Shown here piece by piece: positions 51,616-63,489 of a stretch of DNA of 64,000 nt. Source of the DNA: Sulfuritalea sp. (GTDB taxonomy: Bacteria; Pseudomonadota; Gammaproteobacteria; Burkholderiales; Rhodocyclaceae); contig JADJUP010000030.1 of the NCBI GenBank assembly GCA_016716965.1, positions 192,525-256,524 of the forward strand, written 5' to 3'. The notes beneath the pieces are model-generated. The model searched no databases, was not told the origin of the DNA, and was given only the letters and a program-made list of their open reading frames with translations. A program made the translations under genes and the position numbers. Each line of letters starts with the position of its first letter. The stretch's first letter is position 1.

Positions 51616-52992
51616 TCAATCCGCGACCAACGACAGGAATTCCTCGAACTTGCCGCTGGCGGCGGGCAGCAGGCGCTCGCGATAGTCGAAGCGCAGCGCG
51701 AATGGATGACCGAGCGCGCGCTGCACGACGGCGGTCAATGCCGCTTCCTCGGCGGCGCTCAAGGGGCGTTCGACCACCAGGCGCAGTTCCAGTGCATCGA
51801 CAGCGGTCTGCACCATCTGGTACTGCCGGATCGGGGCGATGGCGCGGTACTCGGCAAAGCCGACCAGCGGCCAGCGCTTCTCGCCGCCGGGCAGGGTCAG
51901 CATGTTGCGGGTGCGGCCGACGATGCGGCGCAGGGTCGGCAGGCCACGGCCGCAAGGACAGGGCGGGCCGACCTCGGCATGGTCGCGCAGTTCGTAGCGC
52001 AGCAGCGGCTGGGCGAAGCCGTGCAGCGTGGTGAGCACCACGCTGCCGGTCGTGCCCGGCGCGCAGGGCGCCCCCTGAACGTCGAGCACTTCGACCAGCA
52101 GGCTTTCCGACTGGACATGGTAAAGCCCGCTGACCGGGCATTGCAGGGCGATGCTGCCGACCTCGTTGCAACTGTAGTGGTCGACCAGCGGCACGCCCCA
52201 GCGCTGGCGCACCGCGTCGCGCAGTTCCTGCGGCAGCATCTCGCCGATGCTGCGCACTTCGCGCAGGCGCGGCAGCGCGCCGGGTTCCAGCCGATCGAGC
52301 AAGGCCGAGAGGTTGGACGGATAGCTCAGCAGGTAGTGCGGATCGTGGTGTCGCAGCCAGGCGGCCTGGCGCGAGACGTCGGTGTCGATCGGCAGCGCGT
52401 GGCTGGGACCGGTGGCGAACAAGTCGGCGGTGGCCGCTCCCCAGTTGGGCTGCGCCGCGTCGTCGGGCATGGCCGGCACCCCGGCGCGAATCACGCAAAG
52501 CGTTCCCGCCAGGTCGCGGCCGTGCCAGGCATGGTCGCGCAGCTGGATCGCCTCCCACATCAGCCGATCCAGCCCGCTACGCAACACCTCGACCGGTTCG
52601 CCGGTCGAGCCCGAAGTGCTCAGCGCGGCGACGGCGCCGTGCTCGACCGGCACCGAGTTGCTGGCGAAACGCCGTCCATCACTTTGCAGGTCGCGCCGCG
52701 TCAGCAGGGGCAGCCGCGCCCAGTCGGCGGGCGTGCAACGGCGCTCGCCATCGAGCCCGGCCTGCGCCAGGCGCGGCCGGTAGGCGGGAACGGTGGCGCG
52801 GACATGCCGCAGTAGTGCGTCGAGCTGGGCGAACTGCCAGTCGCGCAGGGCCTCCGGGGCCAGCCACTGGCTGGCTTCGAGTTGCTGGAACATCGCCAGC
52901 CGGGGCAGCACGTGAGCGGCCGGCAGGGCCGGAAAACGCAAGCCCGGCAAGGCACTCGCCACCCCCAGCGAAAAGGCGGAATTCGGCGTCAT
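51616..52992 (-). CDS. phenylacetate-CoA ligase-like (CapK family) adenylate-forming enzyme
   Basis: A 458-residue member of the PaaK/CapK branch of adenylate-forming enzymes. Motifs: LLTRRDLQSDGRRFASN, the phosphate loop LSTSGSTGEPVEVLRSG, LLSYPSNLSALLDRL, VDHYSCNEVGSIALQCPVSG, GSVVLTTLHGFAQPLLRYEL, RDHAEVGPPCPCGRGLPTLR, IVGRTRNMLTLPGGEK and a small C-terminal lid ending LPAASGKFEEFLSLV. The Lys near the end fits the catalytic Lys. A Cys-containing CPCGRG motif is typical of the family. The start at 52,992 overlaps the methyltransferase stop as ATGA. The aromatic or other acid substrate is unknown. Confidence 0.85.
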   Translation of the reverse strand: MTPNSAFSLGVASALPGLRFPALPAAHVLPRLAMFQQLEASQWLAPEALRDWQFAQLDALLRHVRATVPAYRPRLAQAGLDGERRCTPADWARLPLLTRRDLQSDGRRFASNSVPVEHGAVAALSTSGSTGEPVEVLRSGLDRLMWEAIQLRDHAWHGRDLAGTLCVIRAGVPAMPDDAAQPNWGAATADLFATGPSHALPIDTDVSRQAAWLRHHDPHYLLSYPSNLSALLDRLEPGALPRLREVRSIGEMLPQELRDAVRQRWGVPLVDHYSCNEVGSIALQCPVSGLYHVQSESLLVEVLDVQGAPCAPGTTGSVVLTTLHGFAQPLLRYELRDHAEVGPPCPCGRGLPTLRRIVGRTRNMLTLPGGEKRWPLVGFAEYRAIAPIRQYQMVQTAVDALELRLVVERPLSAAEEAALTAVVQRALGHPFALRFDYRERLLPAASGKFEEFLSLVAD

Positions 52993-53825
52993 GCGCGACG
53001 GCGGGCAACGATCAGCGGACAACGCTCGCCGAGCTCATAGGCCGGATACTCCACCGACATGAGCCTGAACGCCGGCGCGATGGCCGCCGCGAACTCGTCC
53101 AGGGTATGGAAGCAGTAGCGGCCGTCGGCGTTGCGGTAGGTATCGATGGTGGCGATCGCCTCCGGCGCCCAGCCGGTCTGGCGCGCCAGCGTTGCGCGAT
53201 CGGCGAAATGGGCCTGGAAGGCATCCCAGGCGTCGCCGAGGCGCACGCCCTCGTTGGCGTCGCGCTGCACGGCCATCAGCAGGCGCCACTTGAAGGCATG
53301 GAAGCTGCCGATGCGCCCGGCGGCTGCCTCCCGCGCTACCTGCGGGAGAGTTTCGGTGATCGCCGGGCGCAGGAACAGACGCAGGATCAGTGCGCCGCCG
53401 GGCACCAGCACCCGTTCGATCTCGCTGGCGGCAAGGCGCAGGTCGGCCAGCGTCGCCAGCGCCGAGGCGGAACCATCGCCGATGGCGATGTTGCGCGAGG
53501 CGGCCGGCAGCGGCAGCGCGCGCCAGTCAGCGCAGACCGGCGCGGCATGGGCGCCGCCGAAGGGCGCCAGCGGCCAGATCGCGTGGATCATCGCCAGCGA
53601 GCGGTCGCAGGCCAGCAAATCGGTGTCCGCCGGCCAGACCATTGCGCGCAGTTCCTGGGTGACGCCGAGCAGCAAAACCCGGTCGGTGCATTCGCCATGC
53701 TCCGCGCGCCAGCGCTGCAGGCCCGCCAAGTAAAGGGCGACATCCTCCGCGCAGGGGCGCAGCGGGGAAGACAGCAACTGCCATTGCACCGCGTTGCGGT
53801 TCCAGTGGGGCGCCGGTGTCGTCAT
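52989..53825 (-). CDS. SAM-dependent methyltransferase-like protein
   Basis: A 278-residue protein with a Rossmann-type methyltransferase outline: RVLLLGVTQELRAMVWPADT (motif I with Gly-Val-Thr-Gln-Glu instead of GxGxG), LLACDRSLAMI (acidic ribose binder), IAIGDGSASALATLADLRLA and VLVPGGALILRLFLRP (post-motif). The C-terminal half is family-specific. It is translationally coupled to the CapK-like gene, so the two probably act on one metabolite (activation plus methylation). Function unknown; methyl transfer itself is an inference from the fold. Confidence 0.75.
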   Translation of the reverse strand: MTTPAPHWNRNAVQWQLLSSPLRPCAEDVALYLAGLQRWRAEHGECTDRVLLLGVTQELRAMVWPADTDLLACDRSLAMIHAIWPLAPFGGAHAAPVCADWRALPLPAASRNIAIGDGSASALATLADLRLAASEIERVLVPGGALILRLFLRPAITETLPQVAREAAAGRIGSFHAFKWRLLMAVQRDANEGVRLGDAWDAFQAHFADRATLARQTGWAPEAIATIDTYRNADGRYCFHTLDEFAAAIAPAFRLMSVEYPAYELGERCPLIVARRRA

Positions 53826-54122
53826 GAAAGGGCAGCGATGCCATCGCGGAACCGCAGGCGATCATCGACAGGCAGGAGATTCATCGGGGCGGGACACTTT
53901 CGAAAGCCATCGGTTACAAAAAAACGGCATTGCCAGCGGTCGCGAGGTATTCCCGCAGGTATCGAGGAATACGTCGGACATCGGGAATAATGCCCCAAAC
54001 AGCCGCGCCAGGGTACTTGCAAAGCTCAGGCGCCAACTGCACCAAGAGTCGGCGTTGGCGGCACGGCGATGCCGACGGGTATCATCGATCCACGAACCGA
54101 TTTGCCGAACCCAGGAGACTTC
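53826..54122 (+). other. 297-base intergenic region with one dispersed repeat
   Basis: This divergent spacer between the methyltransferase-like and GlcG-like genes has no convincing ORF, RNA gene or terminator. It carries one repeat copy at 54,045-54,070. Promoters for both flanking genes should lie here, but no strong -35/-10 pair stands out. Confidence 0.6.
54045..54070 (+). repeat. dispersed 25-bp repeat, copy 11 (intergenic)
   Basis: AGAGTCGGCGTTGGCGGCAC then GGCGAT, one mismatch (T for Y-site neighbour) to the consensus, in the spacer 53 bases before the GlcG-like gene. Confidence 0.75.
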
Positions 54123-54509
54123 ATGCTAACCCTCGACGACGCACAACGCATTTCCGCCGCCGCACGCGCCGCGGCACTCGAACACGGCTGGACCATGGTG
54201 ATCGCCGTGGTGGACGACGGCGGCCACCTGATCACGCTGGAGCGCATGGACGGCACGCAGAAGGGTTCCGTCCGCGTCGCCGAGCAGAAGGCGCGCACCG
54301 CCATCCTCTTCAAGCGGCCGACCAAGCTGCTCGAAGACGCGGTGCTCAAGGGCCGCACGGTGATGATGACGCTGCCCGACGTGATCTGCCTCGAAGGCGG
54401 CGTGCCGCTGGTGCGCGATGGCGTCTACCTCGGTGCGATCGGCGTTTCCGGCGCAACATCGGCGGAGGACGGCGTCGTCGCGGCGCGAGGCGTCGCCGCT
54501 CTCGCGTAA
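54123..54509 (+). CDS. GlcG/HbpS-family protein
   Basis: A 128-residue protein of the GlcG (DUF336/HbpS) family: MLTLDDAQRISAAARAAALE, MVIAVVDDGGHLITLERMDG, SVRVAEQKARTAILFKRPTK and CLEGGVPLVRDGVYLGAIGV SGATSAEDG. Some members bind haem or cobalamin or assist in corrinoid/glycolate metabolism; the role here is unknown. The start at 54,123 follows AGGAGAC. It is the first of two genes preceding uvrA on the plus strand. Confidence 0.88.
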   Translation: MLTLDDAQRISAAARAAALEHGWTMVIAVVDDGGHLITLERMDGTQKGSVRVAEQKARTAILFKRPTKLLEDAVLKGRTVMMTLPDVICLEGGVPLVRDGVYLGAIGVSGATSAEDGVVAARGVAALA

Positions 54510-54563
54510 GCCGCGCCGGCCGCAGCCGGCGATCTTCCGCGACCCACTGTCCGCAATGCCTGG

Positions 54564-55307
54564 ATGAACCTCGCACCCGACCTGCTGCTGCTCGTCATCG
54601 CCGTTTCCTTCGGCTCGGCGATCATCGGCGGCATGGGCGGCTTCGGCACCGGCATCATCCTCACCGCCACGCTGACGCCCATCCTCGGCATCAAGGCGGT
54701 GGTGCCACTGCTGGCGCTGGCCGGCATCATCATCAACCTGGGCCGCTTCTGGTTCTACCGCCGCGACTTCGACGCGCGTGCCGTGCGGCTCGTCCTGCCG
54801 CCGGCGCTGCTATGCCTGGTCGGCGGCACACTCGTCTATCGCCACCTCGATCCGGCGCCGCTGGCTATCGTGATCGGCCTCGTGGTGCTGGCGGCGATCC
54901 CGGCGCGACGCTGGCTGCAGGCGCGCCACCTGCACCTCGGCGCGCGTGGCCTGACGCTGGGCGGAGGCCTGTTCGGCTTCCTCAACGGCATCGCCTCGGG
55001 CATGGGCGTGGTGCTGATCTCGCTGCTGCTGGGCGCGGGGTTATCCGGCACGGCGGTACTCGCCACCGACGCCCTGGTCACCATCGCCATCGACATCACG
55101 CGCTCCCTGATCTTCGGCAAGCTCGACCTGCTCGACATGTCGGGCGTGATTCTGGGCGGCATGATCGGGCTGGCTTCGCTACCCGGTTCCTGGGTCGCCT
55201 CGCTGCTGGTGAAGCGCATGGGGCACAAGATGCATATCGCCATCATCGAAGCCCTCATCGCCATCGGCGGGGTCAGCATCCTGTATCACGGAATCCGGGC
55301 GATCTGA
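54564..55307 (+). CDS. TauE/SafE-family membrane transporter
   Basis: A 247-residue protein with about eight hydrophobic helices. It has the TauE/SafE repeats (IGGMGGFGTGIILTATLTPI near the N-terminus and FGFLNGIASGMGVVLISLLL in the second half). The family exports sulfite, sulfoacetate or other organosulfur anions. No sulfur-metabolism gene is adjacent, so the substrate is open. It is 54 bases after the GlcG-like gene and has a dispersed-repeat copy just downstream. Confidence 0.9.
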   Translation: MNLAPDLLLLVIAVSFGSAIIGGMGGFGTGIILTATLTPILGIKAVVPLLALAGIIINLGRFWFYRRDFDARAVRLVLPPALLCLVGGTLVYRHLDPAPLAIVIGLVVLAAIPARRWLQARHLHLGARGLTLGGGLFGFLNGIASGMGVVLISLLLGAGLSGTAVLATDALVTIAIDITRSLIFGKLDLLDMSGVILGGMIGLASLPGSWVASLLVKRMGHKMHIAIIEALIAIGGVSILYHGIRAI

Positions 55308-55327
55308 AGCGCGGGCGGAGGGGACCG

Positions 55328-55352
55328 GGGTCGGCGCCGGCGACACGGCAAT
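55328..55352 (+). repeat. dispersed 25-bp repeat, copy 12 (intergenic, before uvrA)
   Basis: GGGTCGGCGCCGGCGACACG then GCAAT between tauE and uvrA, about 80 bases before the uvrA start. Confidence 0.75.
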
Positions 55353-55433
55353 TAATTCCCGCGTGAACAGCGGCTTCGCTCTGCCGGACTCAGGGGGTAT
55401 AGTTTCCGGTTCCCCAACATCGCAGCAAGCATC

Positions 55434-58306
<2,873 letters not shown>

Positions 58307-58310
<4 letters not shown>

Positions 58311-58639
58311 GCGGCTTCGAGAACTTTTCGCGCGAGGCGCGGCAGATCGAGCACGAGATCGAAACCAAGGGCGTGATCCTCGGCATCGACTGGCACGATG
58401 CCGTACAGGTGCGCGAACTGGCGCGCCAGGCCTTTGACTGCAGGATCGGCGCTGTCGATTGCGAGCCCGACGATCCCGCCGATCGCGCCCGCCTCGAACT
58501 GTTCGGGCTCGCCCAACTGATGCTGGCGGTGATGAAGGAGAGTGCAGACAACGACATCCACACCCATGGCGGCCCGGCCTGGAAGGCCTTCGCCCAGGCG
58601 CTCTGGGCGGAACACGACCTGCGCCGGAGCAAGGCCTGA
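58307..58639 (+). CDS. small protein of unknown function downstream of uvrA
   Basis: A 110-residue, acidic, probably helical cytoplasmic protein ([69 protein letters not shown]). No recognised domain, signal peptide or Cys motif. It is translationally coupled to uvrA (ATGA), which may imply a repair-related or accessory role, but nothing in the sequence proves it. Confidence 0.8.
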
Positions 58640-58645
58640 AGCGCG

Positions 58646-59772
58646 TCAGCTGCTGATCAGTTTCAGGTCGAAGGCCCGCTCCATGAACCAGATCAGGGCG
58701 ATCAAAAGCGTCAGCACCGAACCGCCCAGGAAAACGCCACGCCGGTAGAAAAGTGTCTGGCGCAGGAAATAAGCGCAGGGCAGGAACACCGCGACGATCG
58801 CCAATTGGCCGATCTCCACGCCGACGTTGAAGCCGAGCAGCGACAACACCAGCGTCTCCTGCGGCAGGCCCAGTTCGGCCAGCACGCTGGCGAAACCGAA
58901 GCCGTGGATCAGGCCGAAGCCGAAGGCCACCATCCAGCGCCGATGCTCGACCAGCGGCTTGATGTTGTTGGCGGCGGCCAGCACCACCGAGGCGGCGATG
59001 GCCGATTCGACCAGGCGCGACGGCAGCTCGATCAGGCCCAGCGCGGCCAGCGAGAGCGTGATCGAATGCGCCAGGGTGAAGGCGGTGACCACCCACAGCA
59101 CCTCGACCAGTGCCTCGCGGAAGCGGCCGACACCGCGCCAGCGCCCGGCCTCGTGCACCAGCACGGCCGGCAACAGCAGCGAGAGCAGGAACAGGATGTG
59201 GTCGAAGCCGATCCAGATATGCCAAATCCCTTCGACCAGGTATTGCCCGAACTGTGCCAGGCGCGAGACTTCGGCCGCGGCGAACTGCTGCTGCGCGCGT
59301 TGCGGCGCGAACACCGCGGTCTGCGAGGTGCCGTCCAGCCCCAGCCGCAGCAGCCCGCGATGCAGCGCATCGAGGTCGAACAGCAGGCGATATTCGACCT
59401 GCAGGTCGCCGCCGCCGGCCGGACAGGCGCCGGACAGGCGCAGCAGCACGGCGTAGGCGCCGTCGGTATGGTCATCGACCAGGTGGTCTGCAACTTCCAG
59501 CCCGCATTCGCCGCCACGCTGCAGCGCGACGCGGGCCAGCGCCCAGCCCGCGATGTCGGCGTGGCGCGCGCGCAGTTCGCCCCCGGTGATCTCGCCGTGG
59601 CCATCGGCATCCAGCCCGAGCGCGAAATCGATGTCGCGCAGGGCGATATCCCACTGCCCGGACACCTCCTGCCCTTGACGTCGAGCATCAGGTAGCTGTC
59701 GCTGGCCTTGTGCGCCAGGGCCGGCAGCGAGCACAGCAGGAACAGGGCCAGCAGCCACCAGCGCCGCATCAT
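58646..59772 (-). pseudogene. HupE/UreJ-family membrane protein, frameshifted near its N-terminus
   Basis: The true N-terminus is MMRRWWLLALFLLCSLPALA (signal peptide) then HKASDSYLMLDVKG, in the frame starting at 59,772. At about 59,665-59,672 the frame shifts by one. The sequence continues as QEVSGQWDIALRDIDFALGL DADGHGEIT (an EF-hand-like acidic loop), then FGQYLVEGIWHIWIGFDHIL FLLSLLLPAVL and several membrane helices to the stop at 58,646. This HupE/UreJ-like architecture (periplasmic domain plus metal-binding helices) is common beside TPR genes in Betaproteobacteria. One missing base explains the break; a sequencing error is likely. The start overlaps the TPR stop as ATGA. Confidence 0.8.
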
Positions 59773-60968
59773 TGCCGTGTCACCAGCGCCGACTTCTGGC
59801 CAAGGTCGCGCAATCGCGCATCCTCGAAACCGCTGTTCGCCAGCCAGTCGCGCGCGGCCTGCGCAGCGGCGGGATCGCCGGCCGCGATCGCGGCTTCGAG
59901 CAGGATGCGGGCGTCGCGCGGTTCGCGCTGCACGCGGTAATTTTCCGCGGCGAGGCGCAGGGCTTCTTTCGCGTTGCCACGCAGGCGCAACTGGTAACGC
60001 GCCTCCTCGGCCTGATGCGTGGTGTCGCCGCGCTGCTTTGCGGCTGCGAAGCGGTCGTCCAGCATCTGCGCCAGGCGTGCCGCGTTTGCGCCCTTCACCG
60101 CCGCCTCGGCCTCCGCCAGTCGCAGCAGCAGGTTGTCGGAGGATTCCCACCCGGCGAGTTGCTTGAGCACGTCTTGCGGCCGGCCCGCATCGAGCAGGAA
60201 ATCGCCCCAGGCGGCGAGCAGATAGACATCGTCGCGGCCCAGGGCCAGGGCGTCGCGATAGTGCTTTTCGGCCAGGTCGGGTTTGCCGCGCCACTCGGCG
60301 ACTTCGCCCAGATGGGTCAGCAGCCAGAGCCGATTGCCCGGGTCGCCCGCTTTCGCCAGCGCGGCCTGCAGGGTCTGATACGCGGAATCGAGCTTGCCGC
60401 CATAGGCCTGCACCAAACCAGTGCAGGCACTCTGCAACACGGCACGATCCAGGCGCTGCAGCGCCTCGCATTCCTTTTGCGCCGCAACATAATCGGCCTG
60501 AACCAGGAAGATCGCACCACGCCAGGCATGGGCCGTAGCGAAGTCGGGATCCTGCACCAGGGCGGCGGCGAAATCGTCGAGCGCACCGGCGAAATCGTGC
60601 CGATACTGGCGCGACAGGCCCCGGACAACCCGCAGCGAGGGCGGCAGAGGTTCGGCAAAGCGAGCGACTACTGCCTCGGCATAGCCTACGTAGCGCGGGT
60701 CGCCGCGCGCCATGGCAAGGTCGAAATAGCGCTCGGCAAGTTGCGCCGCGAGCTGCGGATTCTGTCCGGCCGCACTTTGCGCACGACGCAACTCGGCCAG
60801 TTCCCGGGTCGTGCCGTCGTTGGCGCGCAGCGGCAAACGTTCGACCACCTCGGCATCGGCTGTTGGCTTGCGCGGTGCAGCATCGGCGGGGGCTGCAAGG
60901 AGCAGTCCCGCTGAAATAAAAACCATCGTGCGAATATCGATAAAACGAGTCAACTTGGCGAATGGCAT
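59769..60968 (-). CDS. exported TPR-repeat protein
   Basis: A 399-residue protein. A signal peptide (IRTMVFISAGLLLAAPADA) is followed by tetratricopeptide-like helical repeats, visible as LAAQLAERYFDLAMARGDPR, HDFAGALDDFAAALVQDPDF and LWLLTHLGEVAEWRGKPDLA EKHYRDAL. No enzymatic motif. It is coupled to the downstream HupE-like gene. The last residues (QKSALVTRQ) and the ATGA junction lie within dispersed-repeat copy 13. Confidence 0.82.
   Translation of the reverse strand: MPFAKLTRFIDIRTMVFISAGLLLAAPADAAPRKPTADAEVVERLPLRANDGTTRELAELRRAQSAAGQNPQLAAQLAERYFDLAMARGDPRYVGYAEAVVARFAEPLPPSLRVVRGLSRQYRHDFAGALDDFAAALVQDPDFATAHAWRGAIFLVQADYVAAQKECEALQRLDRAVLQSACTGLVQAYGGKLDSAYQTLQAALAKAGDPGNRLWLLTHLGEVAEWRGKPDLAEKHYRDALALGRDDVYLLAAWGDFLLDAGRPQDVLKQLAGWESSDNLLLRLAEAEAAVKGANAARLAQMLDDRFAAAKQRGDTTHQAEEARYQLRLRGNAKEALRLAAENYRVQREPRDARILLEAAIAAGDPAAAQAARDWLANSGFEDARLRDLGQKSALVTRQ
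59771..59796 (-). repeat. dispersed 25-bp repeat, copy 13 (TPR/HupE gene junction)
   Basis: Minus strand GAAGTCGGCGCTGGTGACAC then GGCAAT. The repeat ends in the ATG of the hupE-like gene and encodes KSALVTRQ at the TPR C-terminus, a third reading frame. Confidence 0.7.
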
Positions 60969-61035
60969 GGGCGTTAAGTGTTCGTGCTCGCCAAACGGGC
61001 GTCACGCTTTCCAATAATTCTTAGGAGTTTGCCAT

Positions 61036-61242
61036 ATGAGCAAACTACTTTCCATCCTGATCGCCGCCGCTTTCGCCGCCGTTTCCGCTGGTTCCTTCGC
61101 CGCCTCGCACGCTGCCGCCGCCAAGGACGACAAGAAGATGGACAAGAAGAGGGAGAAGAAGAAGAGAGAAGAAAGAAGGAGAGAAGAAGGAAGAGAAGAA
61201 GGAAAAGAAGAAGGAAGAGAAGAAGGAAATGAAGAAGTAATT
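61036..61242 (+). pseudogene. small Lys/Glu-rich exported protein, probably frameshifted
   Basis: Signal peptide MSKLLSILIAAAFAAVSAGS ending SHAAAA, then a purely charged tail. In the starting frame the tail becomes Arg/Glu rich and runs past 61,242 without a stop. In the next frame the A/G-rich stretch encodes KKEEKKEKKKEEKKEMKK and stops at TAA 61,240-61,242, just before a terminator. I infer an indel in the purine-rich run. Similar short Lys/Ala-rich secreted proteins occur in related bacteria; function unknown. Confidence 0.6.
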
Positions 61243-61260
61243 CCAGCATTCCACGAAGAA

Positions 61261-61283
61261 AAGCGGGCTGCGGCCCGCTTTTT
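61261..61283 (+). terminator. Rho-independent terminator
   Basis: AAGCGGGC-TGCG-GCCCGCTT stem followed by TTT, just after the Lys-rich protein gene. Confidence 0.85.
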
Positions 61284-61320
61284 CATGCCTTTCGCCCAAA
61301 CGGCCTGCTCGGCAAAGGAA

Positions 61321-62010
61321 TCACCCGGCAAAAGCCCGGAAAGTCAGTCCGTCCCAGCCCCCTCGCGTGCAGCGCCTCGATTGACCACCCGCGACACCGG
61401 CGCACGGCCAGCACGCCATCGAGCAGGGCGCCGGCAATCGCCGGGCGTCACGGCCGCGCCAGCGGCGGGGAATCAGCGGCGCCAGGCCGCGCGCGAAAGT
61501 CAGGGCCAGGCGCTCGCCGGGCCGACCCTCCGCCCGATCCGCATCGATCAGCGACGGACGCAGGATGACGTAGCCGGGATAGCCGAGCTGACGGATCGCC
61601 TCCTCGGCTTCGCCTTTGGTGCGCAGGTAGAAGTTGCCTGACCGGGGATCGGCGCCGAGCGACGAATTGAGCCTGAAACGCGTCGCGCCCGCCGCCCGCG
61701 CCAGGCGCGCGATGCGCAACGGCAAGTCGCGGTTCACCGCAGCGAAGGCCTCGCGCGATCCGGCGGTCCGCAATGTGGTACCGAGCGTATAATTACCACC
61801 GCATCCACCGCCCACCAATCGGCACGCTCCGGCAGCCGGTCGAAGTCGACCACGATGTTTTTCAACTTGGGTGCGTCGGTCAGCGGCCGCCGCGTCAGGG
61901 CCACGACCTCGGCCACGCGCCGGTCCGCAAGCGCCTGCGCCAGCACCACGCGCCCCACTGCCGCTAGCGCCCACCAGCATCAGCCGCAAGGTCTGCTTCA
62001 CCGCGCTCGG
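61321..62010 (-). pseudogene. NAD(P)-binding Rossmann oxidoreductase, broken by several frameshifts
   Basis: Pieces in three frames add up to one protein. RLMLVGASG shifts to VGRVVLAQALADRRVAEVVA LTRRPL and VVDFDRLPERADWWAVDAVV. Another shift gives TLGTTLRTAGSREAFAAVN RDLPLRIARLARAAGATRF and LGADPRSGNFYLRTKGEAEE AI, then YVILRPSLIDADRAEGRPGE. The pattern is that of NAD(P)H-binding, atypical SDR proteins (HTATIP2/YbjT-like). At least three indels are needed. Neighbouring genes show the same damage, so low-quality sequence is the likely cause. Confidence 0.65.
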
Positions 62011-62632
62011 CGCGGCGCCAGACGCTCGCCAGCCAGGGTTGCTGTTCGCAGGGCAGGCCCGGCAGGCCGGTAGTAATGTTCCAGCTCGACGAAGCCGGCA
62101 TCGGCCACGTAGTCGCGCCAGGTCGTCAGGTCGTAATAGGCGCCTTGTAGCGCTCGCCGCCGATGCTCTCCTGGTTTTCGCCACGCGGATTGGAACTGAA
62201 CAACACACCGCCCGGTTTCAGCGTCGAGTGCAGGGCCGTAGCACGCGCGGCAACCTCGGCGCGGCACATGGAACAGCGAGGCATTGGCAAAGATGCCGTC
62301 GAAATGGGTCACCGGCAGCAGCAGGCGCAGGAAACCTGCTGCCAGACTTCACATCCGCTGCGCCGGCGCGCCATCTCCACCAGCGCCTGCGCACCTTCGA
62401 GCCCGATCGCACGGTGTCCGCGTTCCACGAACGCGCGCAGGTCGCGCCCCGGACCGCAGCCGAAATCGCTAACCAGGAACGGTGGGCGTACCGCGGATGT
62501 GGCGCAGCAAGCGTCGATGTTCTTGCGCCACGTCATGGTTGCGCGTACCTCCCAGAACGCCTCAGCGCGGCTCTGGTTGTGCTTCGAGCTGAGCTGGACA
62601 ATCTGCTGAACTGCTTCCGGATCGAGTGTCAT
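62000..62632 (-). pseudogene. class I SAM methyltransferase, broken by several frameshifts
   Basis: It starts at 62,632 (MTLDPEAVQQIVQ). It shows FGCGPGRDLRAFVERGHRAI GLEGAQALVEMA (motif I and the following acidic strand), then in other frames VTHFDGIFANASLFHVPR, LDAETGR/LKPGG-like and WRDYVADAGFVELEHYYRPA G. The order fits small SAM methyltransferases. At least three indels interrupt it. It is probably intact in the organism. It precedes the NAD(P)-binding gene on the same strand. Confidence 0.65.
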
Positions 62633-62675
62633 GGTCTGGCTCTCCGCTGGAACGGTCGAAGCTACCCGCTCGGCC

Positions 62676-62694
62676 ATCGCGCCAGCCGACTTTT
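62676..62694 (-). repeat. possible degenerate copy of the dispersed repeat
   Basis: ATCGCGCCAGCCGACTTTT (plus strand) matches the consensus if two bases are missing. Located in the error-rich end of the window. Confidence 0.3.
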
Positions 62695-62799
62695 GCAGGC
62701 AGGCCAGTGCGGCAGTCGCGGCGCCACCTGCCACAACGGCGAATCAGTCGCCCCATCGACCCTACGGTGCGAGAATCACGATCATGGGCATCACCGCAT

Positions 62800-63169
62800 C
62801 GCGCGCGTCTTTCAGTCGCGGTGCCCGTATGGTAGCAAGCTTCCCAGCGCGGCGGTTCCGGTGTACCCAGCCACCGCCGCGCTGTTTTCCAGTGCCCGGC
62901 GACATGCCATGTCGCGGGCCGCGCCTCGTCCATGCCCCGGATTCCGTGACGTGGCGATGGCCGTTCGCAGCCCAGTAGCCGGGCGCCCAGACATAGCCCC
63001 TCACAGCAACCCGGACGTACTGACGATAGGTACCGGCGGCGACCGATAACGACACCGAGGAAGATATCGCCGATGCGGAAGCGAACGTCCGCGCTGTCGG
63101 CGAAGGATGGCGTCGAAAACAGCGCGACCAGCACGACGCCGATGGACGAAACATGCTGGGCGGTTCCAT
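62800..63169 (-). pseudogene. small exported YXWXPGYW-repeat protein, frameshifted
   Basis: A signal peptide in one frame (SSIGVVLVALFSTPSFA) is followed by DVRFRIGDIFLGVVIG. In another frame come GYVWAPGYWAANGHRHVTES GAWTRRGP, the tryptophan/glycine pattern of WXXGXW (BcpO-related) repeat proteins. At least two frameshifts are needed. Function unknown; such proteins are periplasmic or surface-associated. Confidence 0.5.
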
Positions 63170-63179
63170 GTGATTCTCC

Positions 63180-63489
63180 TGTCAATCGCGCGCCACGAAT
63201 GAGCGACACGCTGATGAGCAAGTTAACGCGTTGCCGCGCCGCGAGTCACCCAGAAACTGTAAGGCGGGAGGCCGTTTGTAAGTGGATGTAACGTTCAAAG
63301 TCGGCGCGGTCCAGTCGGAATGAGTTTCGCGTTTCCTAATGAGGCCGATACGAAACGACTGCAGCTCTGGCGCTACGACACAGGATAGCGACCAAAACCC
63401 GACTTGGCCAATCCACCGCCATATACCGGATATCAGGCAAAACGCCACGGCATGCCGTGGCGTTTTTGCTGATGCACACCGCCCGGCGA
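63180..63489. other. intergenic region before pntB 3' end
   Basis: About 300 bases without a credible gene. It contains a partial match to the dispersed repeat (AAAGTCGGCGCGGTCC at about 63,297-63,312) and the terminator at 63,439-63,466. Confidence 0.5.
63439..63466 (-). terminator. bidirectional Rho-independent terminator
   Basis: Perfect 12-bp stem AAAACGCCACGG-CATG-CCGTGGCGTTTT with T-runs in both orientations. It ends pntB on the minus strand. Confidence 0.85.
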
